64,000 nt of DNA from the NCBI RefSeq assembly GCF_004022265.1, contig NZ_SAVB01000005.1, positions 142,877 through 206,876 of the forward strand. Direction: 5' to 3'. The position numbers and the translations under genes were made by a program. Positions 8,859 to 17,124 of this stretch are shown piece by piece. Within the stretch, counting starts at the first letter, position 1. Every line of letters begins with the position of its first letter. This DNA comes from Paenirhodobacter ferrireducens (GTDB taxonomy: Bacteria; Pseudomonadota; Alphaproteobacteria; Rhodobacterales; Rhodobacteraceae). The notes under the pieces were generated by a model. It was not told the origin of the DNA. It did not search any database and saw nothing but the letters and a program-made list of their open reading frames with translations.

Positions 8859-9866
8859 ATGGCGCAGATCGAGACCCCCTATCTTCTTTTCCTGGGCGAT
8901 GCGCCCGACCAGCTGGCTGCCAAGGTGGCGCAGGGCATCAAGGACTGGCGTCCGGAATTCGCCGTGGGCCAGTATCGGATGGAGGGCTGCAAGGCCGACA
9001 TGGGCCTGCCGGACATGAACCTCGCGACGGCGAAGGCCGCCGGCTGCAAGACGCTGGTGATCGGCGTGGCGAACCGCGGCGGCGTCATCTCGCCCGCCTG
9101 GAAGAAGGTGCTGGTCGCGGCGCTGGAAGAGGGCTTCGATCTGGCTTCGGGCCTGCACAACCTGCTGCGCGACGAGCCCGAGCTTGTCGCCGTGGCGCAG
9201 GCCTGCGGCCGCACGCTGCATGACGTGCGCGTGCCCTCGGTCGCCTATCCGATCGCGAATGGCGTGAAGCGCACGGGCAAGCGCATGCTCGCCGTCGGCA
9301 CCGACTGCTCGGTCGGCAAGATGTACACCGCGCTCTGCATCGAGAAGGAGATGCGCGCCCGCGGCATGGCGGCCGATTTCCGCGCCACCGGCCAGACCGG
9401 GATTCTCATCACCGGCGACGGCGTGCCGCTCGATGCGGTGATCGCCGATTTCATGGCGGGCTCGGTCGAATACCTGACCCCCGACAATGACGCCGACCAT
9501 TGGGACCTGATCGAGGGGCAGGGGAGCCTGTTCCACGTCAGCTATTCCGGCGTGACGATGGCGCTGGTGCATGGCGGTCAGCCTGACGCGCTGGTGCTGT
9601 GCCACGAGCCGACGCGGCCCCATATGCGCGGTCTGCCGGGCTACACGCTGCCCTCGCTCGAGGCGCTGCGCGACGTGGCGCTGACGCTCGCCCGCGTGGC
9701 GAACCCGGCCTGCGTGGTCGCGGGCATCTCGGTCAACACCCAGCACATGGCCGAGGACGAGGCGAAGGCCTATCTCGCCAGGCTCGAGGCCGAGATGGGC
9801 CTGCCCGCCACCGATCCCTTCCGCTTCGGTGCGGAAAAGCTCGTGGACGCGCTTGCCGCGATCTGA
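8859..9866 (+). CDS. dgcN: DUF1611 protein, DgcN-type (D-glutamate N-acetyltransferase, predicted)
   Basis: A 335-residue DUF1611 protein. It has an N-terminal Rossmann-like domain and a P-loop-type C-terminal domain with GTDCSVGK at residues 147-154. Homologues next to an enolase-superfamily partner have been described as DgcN, which acetylates D-glutamate to N-acetyl-D-glutamate in a DgcN-DgcA D-glutamate catabolic route. The gene is immediately upstream of a dgcA-like gene and a D-amino-acid aminotransferase gene, which supports that role. Function here is by family and context only. Other DUF1611 members are unstudied, so a different amide or N-acyl amino acid substrate remains possible. 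Confidence 0.75.
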   Translation: MAQIETPYLLFLGDAPDQLAAKVAQGIKDWRPEFAVGQYRMEGCKADMGLPDMNLATAKAAGCKTLVIGVANRGGVISPAWKKVLVAALEEGFDLASGLHNLLRDEPELVAVAQACGRTLHDVRVPSVAYPIANGVKRTGKRMLAVGTDCSVGKMYTALCIEKEMRARGMAADFRATGQTGILITGDGVPLDAVIADFMAGSVEYLTPDNDADHWDLIEGQGSLFHVSYSGVTMALVHGGQPDALVLCHEPTRPHMRGLPGYTLPSLEALRDVALTLARVANPACVVAGISVNTQHMAEDEAKAYLARLEAEMGLPATDPFRFGAEKLVDALAAI

Positions 9867-9876
9867 GACGGTGATG

Positions 9877-9912
9877 CCCGCCGGGGGGGATGCCCTCGGC
9901 GGGACTATTTTT
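9877..9912 (+). terminator. Hairpin plus T-run between dgcN and dgcA
   Basis: CCCGCCG (9877-9883) pairs with CGGCGGG (9897-9903), followed by ACTATTTTT. It looks like an intrinsic terminator or attenuator inside the cluster, so dgcA may be expressed at a lower level than dgcN or from its own promoter. Its 3' part (CGGCGGGACTATTTTTGCCA) resembles the end of the intergenic element at 60490-60548. Confidence 0.5.
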
Positions 9913-9934
9913 GCCAAGAAAAGGGGGGAACGGG

Positions 9935-10897
9935 ATGATTTCCGTGACCGCGGACGTGTTCCGCCTGGCCGAGGTTTTCACCATCTCGCGCGGCAGCCGC
10001 ACCGAGGCGAAGGTGCTGACGGTGCGGATCGAGCGGGGCGGCCTGACCGGCTGGGGCGAATGCGTGCCCTATGCGCGCTATGGCGAAAGCCTCGAGACGG
10101 TGACCGCGCAGATCGAGGGGCTTCCGGCCGCGATCACCCGCGCCGGGCTGCAAGAGGCGCTGCCGCCGGGGGCCGCGCGCAATGCCGTCGACTGCGCGCT
10201 GTGGGATCTCGAGGCGAAGGCCGCAGGCAAGCGGGTGTGGGAGCTTGCGGGCCTCGCCGCGCCCGGGCCGCTGACCACCGCCTACACCCTTTCGCTCGAT
10301 ACGCCCGAGCGGATGCAGGCGGCGGCGGCAAGGAATGCCGCGCGGCCGCTTCTGAAGATCAAGCTCGGCACGCCCGATGACATGCCGCGGCTGGAAGCCG
10401 TGCGGGCGGGGGCGCCCGCCTCGACGATCATCGTCGACGCGAACGAGGGCTGGAGTGCCGAGGTCTATGCCGATCTGGCGCCGCATCTCGTGCGCCTTGG
10501 CGTGGCGCTGGTCGAACAGCCGCTGCCGGCGGCTGCCGACGAGGCGCTGATCGGTCTCACCCGCCCAGTGCCGGTCTGTGCCGACGAAAGCTGCCATGAC
10601 CGGGCGAGCCTTGCCCACCTCAAGGGCAAGTACGACATGATCAACATCAAGCTCGACAAGACCGGCGGGCTGACCGAGGCACTCGAGCTGCGCAACCTTG
10701 CCCGCGCCGAGGGCTATCGGGTGATGGTCGGCTGCATGGTCGGCTCGAGCCTCGCGATGGCGCCCGCCGTGCTGGTTGCGCAGGGCGCGGAGGTTGTTGA
10801 CCTTGACGGGCCGCTGCTTCTGGCCGAAGACCGCGACACGCCGCTGTGTTACGACGCAGGCCGCGTTTTCCCGCCCGAACCGGGCCTGTGGGGCTGA
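9935..10897 (+). CDS. dgcA: Enolase-superfamily racemase/epimerase, DgcA-type
   Basis: A 320-residue member of the muconate-lactonising/dipeptide-epimerase branch of the enolase superfamily. Catalytic KxK is at K141-I-K143, metal ligands are D168, E194 and D217, and the second catalytic Lys is K239 in NIKLDKTGG. In the described DgcN-DgcA route this enzyme racemises N-acetyl-D-glutamate to N-acetyl-L-glutamate; without the dgcN neighbour it would be annotated as an L-Ala-D/L-Glu epimerase (YcjG-like), a peptidoglycan-peptide recycling enzyme. The start MISVTADVFR follows an AAGGGGGGAA site and opens the capping domain; earlier in-frame codons lie in the hairpin. Confidence 0.8.
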   Translation: MISVTADVFRLAEVFTISRGSRTEAKVLTVRIERGGLTGWGECVPYARYGESLETVTAQIEGLPAAITRAGLQEALPPGAARNAVDCALWDLEAKAAGKRVWELAGLAAPGPLTTAYTLSLDTPERMQAAAARNAARPLLKIKLGTPDDMPRLEAVRAGAPASTIIVDANEGWSAEVYADLAPHLVRLGVALVEQPLPAAADEALIGLTRPVPVCADESCHDRASLAHLKGKYDMINIKLDKTGGLTEALELRNLARAEGYRVMVGCMVGSSLAMAPAVLVAQGAEVVDLDGPLLLAEDRDTPLCYDAGRVFPPEPGLWG

Positions 10898-10910
10898 GAA
10901 GGAGATCTGC

Positions 10911-11771
10911 ATGAGCCGCACCGTCTATCTGAATGGCCAGTATCTGCCCGAGGAAGAGGCCATGGTCTCAATCTTCGACCGTGGTTTCGTCATGGGCGAC
11001 GCCGTCTACGAGGTGACCTGCGTCCTCGATGGCAAGCTGACCGAGTTCGAAGGCCACATGGCGCGCCTCGAGCGCTCGCTGCGCGAGCTGGAGATGACCT
11101 GCGACATCAGCCGCGAGGAATGGCTGGCGATCCACCGCAAGCTGATCGAGCTGAATGGGCTGACCGATGGCGGCGTCTACCTGCAGGTGACGCGCGGCAA
11201 CGCGGGCGATCGCGACTTCCACTTCCCGCCGGCCGGCACGCCCGCGACCGTGGTGCTCTACACCCAGTCGAAGCCGGGCCTGGCGAACGACCCGCACGCG
11301 CTGACCGGCATCAAGGTGATCTCGGTGCCCGACCTGCGCTGGCACCGCCGCGACATCAAGACCGTGCAGCTGCTTTGGGCCTCGATGGCGAAGATGATGG
11401 CCGAGAAGGCCGGCAAGGATGACGCGTGGTTCGTCGAGGACGGCTTCGTCACCGAGGGCTCGTCGAACAACTGCTACATCGTCAAGGGCAACAAGATCAT
11501 CACCCGCAACCTGTCGAATGACATCCTGCACGGGATCACCCGCGGCTCGGTGCTGAAGATGGCGCGCGAGGCGCAACTGGAGATCGAGGAACGCCCCTTC
11601 ACCATCGAAGAGGCGCAGGCGGCGGACGAGGCCTTCTATACCTCGGCCTCGGCCTTCGTGATGCCGATCGTCGAAGTGGATGGCGTCAGCCTTGGTGACG
11701 GCACCCCCGGCCGGGTGTCGAAGCGCCTGCGCGAGATCTACATCGAGGAAAGCCGCAAGGTCGCGATCTGA
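10911..11771 (+). CDS. dat: D-amino-acid aminotransferase
   Basis: A 286-residue class IV (fold type IV) PLP aminotransferase. The PLP lysine is K150 in WHRRDIKTVQLL, and EGSSNNCYIV and the phosphate-binding ITRGSVL block are present. The best match by pattern is D-alanine transaminase, which moves the amino group of D-Ala, D-Glu or D-Asp to a 2-oxo acid; branched-chain aminotransferases of the same fold are longer. It follows dgcA by 13 bp with an AAGGAG site, so the three genes form a D-amino-acid utilisation unit. It ends at a strong terminator. Confidence 0.87.
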   Translation: MSRTVYLNGQYLPEEEAMVSIFDRGFVMGDAVYEVTCVLDGKLTEFEGHMARLERSLRELEMTCDISREEWLAIHRKLIELNGLTDGGVYLQVTRGNAGDRDFHFPPAGTPATVVLYTQSKPGLANDPHALTGIKVISVPDLRWHRRDIKTVQLLWASMAKMMAEKAGKDDAWFVEDGFVTEGSSNNCYIVKGNKIITRNLSNDILHGITRGSVLKMAREAQLEIEERPFTIEEAQAADEAFYTSASAFVMPIVEVDGVSLGDGTPGRVSKRLREIYIEESRKVAI

Positions 11772-11795
11772 TCCCTCCTGCACGGCACCGATCAG

Positions 11796-11821
11796 GGCCC
11801 CGGCTTCGGCCGGGGCCTTTT
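11796..11821. terminator. Strong intrinsic terminator
   Basis: GGCCCCGGC (11796-11804), loop TTCG, GCCGGGGCC (11809-11817), then TTTT. It lies between the convergent dat gene and the small membrane protein gene and could serve both. Confidence 0.85.
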
Positions 11822-11825
11822 CGTT

Positions 11826-12263
11826 TCAGGCATTGCTGCGGAAGCGGAAGATCGCCGGGGTCAGGCTTGCGGCCTCGGTGTCCTCGATCAGCAGAACCGG
11901 CGCGCCGGCGATCAGCACCCGGGCGTGCGGGCCCGCCTGCTCGAAGCGGATCTGCTCGGCGGCGGGGGCGGGGATGTCGAGTTCGAGCTCGAGCAGATCG
12001 CCGGGGGCGAAGCCGCGCACGTGGGTCAGGGCGGCGTCCGGCGGGCCGTCTTCCGCCTCTGGATCGGCAGCTCCGGCCGTGATCCGGGCGAGACCCGTCT
12101 CCCGCGCCCCGGTCTTTGGCGCGTCGGCCGGGGCAGGGCCTGCCGGGGTAGGGGCGCCGGCCGACGGCGGCGGCGTGTCGCGCCGGCCGGACGAGAGCTC
12201 GGCCCAGGTCAGCAGCGCAAGCGTGGCGCCGAGGGCGAAGAACAGCAGGAGCAGCACAATCAT
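11826..12263 (-). CDS. Small membrane-anchored protein with RTX-type beta module
   Basis: A 145-residue protein. Residues 1-20 (MIVLLLLFFALGATLALLTW) form one membrane helix or uncleaved signal, followed by a Pro/Ala/Gly-rich linker and a C-terminal domain. That domain (HVRGFAPGDLLELELD ... ARVLIAGAPVLLIED ... LTPAIFRF) looks like the module that closes each unit of the RTX protein encoded just upstream: an ITDF-type turn, an acidic strand pair, then VxLxxN-like strands. The likeness is by eye and needs a profile search. The ATG at 12263 has a GGAGG site; an in-frame start at 12287 lacks one. Same strand as the RTX gene, 111 bp downstream, so probably one operon. Confidence 0.6.
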   Translation of the reverse strand: MIVLLLLFFALGATLALLTWAELSSGRRDTPPPSAGAPTPAGPAPADAPKTGARETGLARITAGAADPEAEDGPPDAALTHVRGFAPGDLLELELDIPAPAAEQIRFEQAGPHARVLIAGAPVLLIEDTEAASLTPAIFRFRSNA

Positions 12264-12374
12264 CCGGGCCTCCGCAGGCTTTGACAAAGCCTGCCCCCGG
12301 CGTGGGCGCGGCGCAAGGCTTTCGCGCCGGCGCCAGCCCCGTTCGGGTCGCGCGCCGGATTGTCAGCCGTCTGG

Positions 12375-15300
12375 CTATGCGGCGATCTCGATGCCGTAGC
12401 TGTTGCCACTGGTCTCGTCGGCGACCACGATCGTGTTGCAATCGCGCAGCGTGTCGAGTGTGCAGCCGGCAAGCCGCGCGACCAGCGCGTCGTTCACGAA
12501 CAGCCCGACGCCGCCCTCGATGCTGTCCATCTGGAAGCTGTCCTGCGCGGGGTCGAAGTTCGGCACCGAGATCCGGATTTCGTCCTGTTCAGCATATCCT
12601 GACCCGTCGCTCCAGGAGAACAGCTGAATCTCGACCGGCGCGTCGCCCTCGTTCCAGTCGACGATGAAGAGGTCGTCGGCACCGTCGTGCACCGCGACGC
12701 CGTTCAGCCGCGAACCGCTCGACATCACGTCGCCGTCGTCGCCGATCATCACATCCCGGTCGTCGCCACCGATCAGCGTGTCGGGCGCGCCCGAGACGTC
12801 ATCAAGCGCGCTCAGCGTGTCGTCGCCCCAGTTCCCGACCAGCAGGTTGCGGCCTTCGCTGTCGGTGAGCGTGTCGTCGCCAGACTTGCCATAGAGCGTG
12901 TCATCGCCTGCGCCACCGTCCAGGCTGTCGCTCCAGCCATTGCCGCTCAGGTTGTCGTTGCCGGCGCCGCCAAGGAGCGTGTCGAAGCCGTCGCCGCCAA
13001 GGAGCAGGTCATCGCCATCGCCGCCGTCGAGCACGTCGTTGCCCCATGCACCCTCAAGCGTGTCGTCGCCGTCGTTGCCGGTGAGCGTGTCCTCGCCGGT
13101 GCCGCCCAACAGCAGGTCGCTGCCGGCACGGCTGGTCAGCGCGTCGTCGCCGCCAAGGCCGACCAGTGTGTCGCCGCGCATCGAGCGCGACGAGAGCTGG
13201 TCCCAGGCCTCGTGCCCGACGATGTATTCGCCGCGCAGGACATCGGGCGACAGGCTGGGCGGAATTGCACGATGCCAGGAGTTCTTGACGAGGATCGCGG
13301 TGGTGCCGTCGAGCGCGTCGAGATCGACATTCGACAGCGTCGCGGCCGGCTCGCCGTCGATCATCAGCGTCACGTCCGACTCGCCCGAGCGCTCCATCCA
13401 GAAGCTGCCCGCATCATGGTCGAAGTTCTCGTACAGGATAACAACCCGGTCCCTGCCAGCGAAATCGGTGATGGTGACCGGGGTGTCGCCCGGCTCCCAC
13501 AGGATCTGGAACGTGTCCTGCCTGCCGTCGTCACCGCCGGTCATCGTGTCGCCGTCGTCGCCCATGAGAAAGTCGCTGCCCCGGCCGCCGTCGAGCAGGT
13601 CGGGCTGGCCGTCCTCGTTGTCAGTGCTGACCAGCGTGTCATTGCCCGATCCGCCCAGCAGCGTGTTTTCGCCAAGGTTGTCAAAGAGCAGGTCGTTGCC
13701 GACATTGCCGGCGAGCGTGTCGTTGCCGGCCTCGCCCATCAGCGCATCGTCGCCGGTGCCGCCGTCCAGTCTGTCGTTGCCTTCGCCGCCCCGCAGGCCG
13801 AAGACATCGTCGTCCTTGATGGCCTGGTCGAGCTGCCACTGGCTCGCGAGCCAGCGGCTGTTCCACTGATCATATCGGTCCGACGCGATGCGGTCGTTGC
13901 CGGCATTGCCGAAGAGCGTGTCGTCGCCGGTGCCGCCCGAAAGCATGTCGGCACCGTCGCCGCCGCTCAGCCGGTCGTTGCCGTCGTCGCCCGAAAGGCT
14001 GTCGGCCTCGCCGCCGCCAAGGAGCGTGTCGTCGCCCTCGCCGCCCGAGAGCGTGTCGGCGCCGTGGCTGCCGTCGAGCGCATCATTGCCCTCGCCGCCT
14101 ACCAGCACGTCGTCGCCGTCCCAGCCCACCAGCGTGTCGTTGCCCGCCTCGCCCGCCAGCACATCGTCGCCCGACCCACCACTCAGGCTGTCATGCCCGT
14201 CGCCGCCGCTCAGCGTGTCATTGCCCATCTCGCCGCTCAGCGTGTCGTCGCCCGCGTTGCCGGTGAGCAGGTCGAAGCCATTGCCGCCCGAGAGGCTGTC
14301 GTCGCCCGCGCCGCCGGTCAGCGTGTCGGGGCCGGCAAAACCTGACAGCGTGTCGCCGGCATTTCCGGCCTCGAGCGCGTCGGTGCCATTGGTCCCGAGG
14401 ATCACGTGGCCCGCGGTGTCCGGGCTTCGTGCCGCGAGGCTGGCATCCGCGCCGTTGGCGGTCTGTGCCAAGTCCGCCACCCCATACTGATAGCCGGTCG
14501 CGGAGTCGGTCAGGAAGATCGCATCGCTGTCGTGCAGTTCGTCGAGTGTGGTGCCTTCGAGCGTGCCGACCAGCGCGTCGTTGACGTAAAGCCCGACGCC
14601 ACCACCCTCGAGGCTGCCCATCAGGAAGCTGTCCTGTGCGGGGTCGAAGCCGTCGACCATGACCTCGATCATGTCGTGGTGGGTGAAATCGGTGATCGTG
14701 ACCGGGGCGTCGCCCGGGGCCCAGACGATGCCGAAACCGTCTTCGCCGTCGCCGCCGGTCATCGTGTCGCCATCGTCGCCAAACAGCAGGTCGTCGCCCG
14801 CGCCGCCGTCGAGCAGGTCGGCCGCCCCCGCCACGGTGTCGAGCGCGATCAGCCAGTCGTCGCCCGAACCGCCCAGCAGCGTGTCCTGCCCCGAATCGTC
14901 GGCGAGCAGGTCGTCGCCGACATTGCCCGCCAGCGTATCGTTGCCCGCGCCGCCGATCAGCGCGTCGCCGCCGGTGCCGCCGTTCAGGCTGTCGTCGCCT
15001 GCGCCACCGTCAAGGCCGAAGACACCGGCATCGTGCAGCGCGCCGGTCATGTCGTCGAGCGAGGTGACCCCGTCGATGATGCTGTCGAGTTCCGAGACAC
15101 CGCGGTCATTGCCGCCGCCGCCCATGATCGTGTCATTGCCATCGCCGCCCGTGAGCAGGTCCGGACCCGAGGTGCCGGTGAGGTGCTGACCGATGAGGTC
15201 TGCCGGATCCGTGACCTCCTCTTCGGGCGCCGTCTCGTCCGGGGTGTCGGGCGCTTTCGTGGCGGCCTCGGCCCCGTACTGGTCACCCGTCGCGGAGTCG

Positions 15301-16094
15301 GTCAGGAAGATCGAGTCGCTGGAATGCAGATCGTCGAGCGTGGTGCCTTCGAGCGTGCCAACCAGCGCCTCGTTGACGTAAAGCCCGACGCCGCCCTCGA
15401 GGCTGTCCATCAGGAAACTGTCCTGCGCGGGGTCGAAGCCGTCGACCACGACCTCGATCATGTCGTCGCGGGTGAAATCGGTGATCGTGACCGGGGCGTC
15501 CCCCGGGCTCCAGACGATGCCGAAACCGTCTTCGCCGTCGCCGCCGGTCATCGTGTCGCCATCGTCGCCAAGCATCAGGTCGTCGCCCGCGCCGCCGTCG
15601 AGCAGGTCGGCCGCCCCCGCCATGTTGTCGAGCGCGATCAGCCCGTCGTCGCCCGAACCGCCCAGCAGCGTGTCCTGCCCCGAATCGTCGGCGAGCAGGT
15701 CGTCGCCGACATTGCCCGCCAGCGTATCGTTGCCCGCGCCGCCGATCAGCGCGTCGCCGCCGGTGCCGCCGTTCAGGCTGTCGTCGCCTGCGCCACCGTC
15801 AAGGCCGAAGACACCGGCATCGTGCAGCGCGCCGGTCATGTCGTCGAGCGAGGTGACCCCGTCGATGATGCTGTCGAGTTCCGAGACACCGCGGTCATTG
15901 CCGCCGCCGCCCATGATCGTGTCATTGCCATCGCCGCCCGTGAGCAGGTCCGGACCCGAGGTGCCGGTGAGGCGCTGGCCGCTGTGCTCTTCGCTGGCAT
16001 CGTCATGGGTGTTGTCGTCATCATCCCCGAAACCGCTGAATGCGGCCCCGGCAAGACCGAGCGGCAAGAGTGCGAAAAGCCACAACATATCCAT
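12375..16094 (-). CDS. Large RTX calcium-binding repeat protein
   Basis: A 1239-residue protein. A hydrophobic start (about residues 3-20) precedes an acidic stretch and dozens of RTX nonapeptides (GGxGxDxLx), which bind calcium and fold as parallel beta rolls outside the cell. There are four units, each an RTX block followed by a beta module of about 80 residues with ITDF, FDPAQDSFxMxSxEGGVGL and ALVGTLEGTTLDxL motifs. Units 1 (residues 39-274) and 2 (302-538) are almost identical. The N-terminal segment looks like an anchor or signal, whereas type I secreted RTX proteins have a C-terminal signal, so the export route is unclear. No protease, lipase or adhesin domain is visible. A TGAGGT site precedes the ATG. 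Confidence 0.85.
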   Translation of the reverse strand: MDMLWLFALLPLGLAGAAFSGFGDDDDNTHDDASEEHSGQRLTGTSGPDLLTGGDGNDTIMGGGGNDRGVSELDSIIDGVTSLDDMTGALHDAGVFGLDGGAGDDSLNGGTGGDALIGGAGNDTLAGNVGDDLLADDSGQDTLLGGSGDDGLIALDNMAGAADLLDGGAGDDLMLGDDGDTMTGGDGEDGFGIVWSPGDAPVTITDFTRDDMIEVVVDGFDPAQDSFLMDSLEGGVGLYVNEALVGTLEGTTLDDLHSSDSIFLTDSATGDQYGAEAATKAPDTPDETAPEEEVTDPADLIGQHLTGTSGPDLLTGGDGNDTIMGGGGNDRGVSELDSIIDGVTSLDDMTGALHDAGVFGLDGGAGDDSLNGGTGGDALIGGAGNDTLAGNVGDDLLADDSGQDTLLGGSGDDWLIALDTVAGAADLLDGGAGDDLLFGDDGDTMTGGDGEDGFGIVWAPGDAPVTITDFTHHDMIEVMVDGFDPAQDSFLMGSLEGGGVGLYVNDALVGTLEGTTLDELHDSDAIFLTDSATGYQYGVADLAQTANGADASLAARSPDTAGHVILGTNGTDALEAGNAGDTLSGFAGPDTLTGGAGDDSLSGGNGFDLLTGNAGDDTLSGEMGNDTLSGGDGHDSLSGGSGDDVLAGEAGNDTLVGWDGDDVLVGGEGNDALDGSHGADTLSGGEGDDTLLGGGEADSLSGDDGNDRLSGGDGADMLSGGTGDDTLFGNAGNDRIASDRYDQWNSRWLASQWQLDQAIKDDDVFGLRGGEGNDRLDGGTGDDALMGEAGNDTLAGNVGNDLLFDNLGENTLLGGSGNDTLVSTDNEDGQPDLLDGGRGSDFLMGDDGDTMTGGDDGRQDTFQILWEPGDTPVTITDFAGRDRVVILYENFDHDAGSFWMERSGESDVTLMIDGEPAATLSNVDLDALDGTTAILVKNSWHRAIPPSLSPDVLRGEYIVGHEAWDQLSSRSMRGDTLVGLGGDDALTSRAGSDLLLGGTGEDTLTGNDGDDTLEGAWGNDVLDGGDGDDLLLGGDGFDTLLGGAGNDNLSGNGWSDSLDGGAGDDTLYGKSGDDTLTDSEGRNLLVGNWGDDTLSALDDVSGAPDTLIGGDDRDVMIGDDGDVMSSGSRLNGVAVHDGADDLFIVDWNEGDAPVEIQLFSWSDGSGYAEQDEIRISVPNFDPAQDSFQMDSIEGGVGLFVNDALVARLAGCTLDTLRDCNTIVVADETSGNSYGIEIAA
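14497..15969 (-). repeat. Tandem direct duplication, about 0.68 kb with 789-bp period
   Basis: Two nearly identical copies lie at about 14497-15180 and 15289-15969 inside the RTX gene. The start landmark GTCGCGGAGTCGGTCAGG is at 14497 and 15289, and CCGGACCCGA is at 15161 and 15950. The spacing changes from 792 to 789 because one copy has an extra Gly codon. The repeat stays in frame (263 codons) and duplicates one whole RTX-plus-beta unit. Confidence 0.9.
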
Positions 16095-16251
16095 GGTGAA
16101 AATACCTCAGGTAAAAACAGTGATTGGTTTCAATGTCGCGGGATCGCGGACGAGGTCAAGAAGAACGGTAAAAAAATGGTGAAGCCGTAACGTCGTATCG
16201 GACAATCTCGCGCCGGTTGCGGAATTGTTTCCCTTGCGGGGCGGAGAGGAG

Positions 16252-16992
16252 TCAGAGACCGCTCTCCGCCAGCACCCGGCTCAGCACCGGTGCAAGCCGG
16301 CCGGCCCATGCCTGCTGGCCCTCGGCCCCGGCGATCAGGTCGTTGCGCAGCTCGATCAGCACGTTCGGCCGGCCCGGGGCCAGCGCGTGGCGGTCGATCG
16401 AATCGCCGTCGAGATGGCCGGCATAGGGCTCGTTGTCGCCCACGCAGATCCCCTCGGCCGCGAGGGCCGCGATCAGCGGCACGGCAAGGCGGCGGTCCTT
16501 GTGCGAGGACAGTACCCCCACCTGCCACGGCCGCGGCGCATGGCCGCGCAGCTGCGGGGTGAAGGAGTGGATCGCACAGACCACGGTGTCGGGCCGGCGC
16601 GCGGCCAGGTCCTCCAGCGCCGCGTGATAGGGGCGGTGCAGGCGGGCGAGGCGCTCTTCGACGGTCGCATCCGAGATCGCCCGGTTCGCCGGGATGATCG
16701 TGCCGTCGTAAAGCTGCATCACCAGCGTCGGGTCGTCCTCGCCGCGGTTCGGGTCGATCACCAGACGCGAGAAATCGCTGTGGATGAGAGCGGCATCCAG
16801 CCGCTCGGCCAGCGCCTGCCCGAGGCCGAACGCGCCCACGTCCCAGGCGATATGGCGTGCCATGTCGGCGGCCGCGATGCCGAGGGCGCCGCCGTTCACC
16901 CAGTCGGGCACCCGGTTCGTGGCGTGGTCCACGGTGACAAGCCAGCGCGCAGGTCTTTCGGCGCCGATGATCTCGTAGGCAGGATGCGTCAT
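16252..16992 (-). CDS. N-formylglutamate amidohydrolase family protein
   Basis: A 246-residue FGase-family protein. Visible family features are LVTVDHATNRVP near the start, HIAWDVGAFGLGQAL, HSDFSRLVIDPNR, AIHSFTP and LIELRNDLI, which carry the His/Glu/Asp metal and substrate residues. The family cleaves N-formylglutamate to glutamate and formate in histidine degradation, but stand-alone copies outside hut clusters are often of unknown substrate, and no hut genes are near. The start MTHPAYEIIG is the most plausible; the site upstream (AAAGAGACG) is weak and an earlier GTG in frame is possible. Confidence 0.75.
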   Translation of the reverse strand: MTHPAYEIIGAERPARWLVTVDHATNRVPDWVNGGALGIAAADMARHIAWDVGAFGLGQALAERLDAALIHSDFSRLVIDPNRGEDDPTLVMQLYDGTIIPANRAISDATVEERLARLHRPYHAALEDLAARRPDTVVCAIHSFTPQLRGHAPRPWQVGVLSSHKDRRLAVPLIAALAAEGICVGDNEPYAGHLDGDSIDRHALAPGRPNVLIELRNDLIAGAEGQQAWAGRLAPVLSRVLAESGL

Positions 16993-17124
16993 GTGTTCGT
17001 CGTCTCTTTCGGTCACGACAGGTTTACGCCAGCCGGGCGGGCAGGGCCAGTTGCCCCCTGCCGGTTTTTGTTCCATAGCTGGGCGCGGCCCGCCAACCGA
17101 CTGAAACAACAGGATCGAGGACGG

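Noticed and set aside
12900..14340. Regular short direct repeats that could suggest a CRISPR array
   Set aside because: The repeats are in frame, 27 bp in register, variable, and encode GGxGxDxLx nonapeptides of the RTX protein.
14406..16190. Long plus-strand frame opposite the RTX gene, with repeated Val/Ala/Gln pattern
   Set aside because: It mirrors the RTX repeats on the other strand (GGAGND read in reverse) and repeats only because the RTX gene does.
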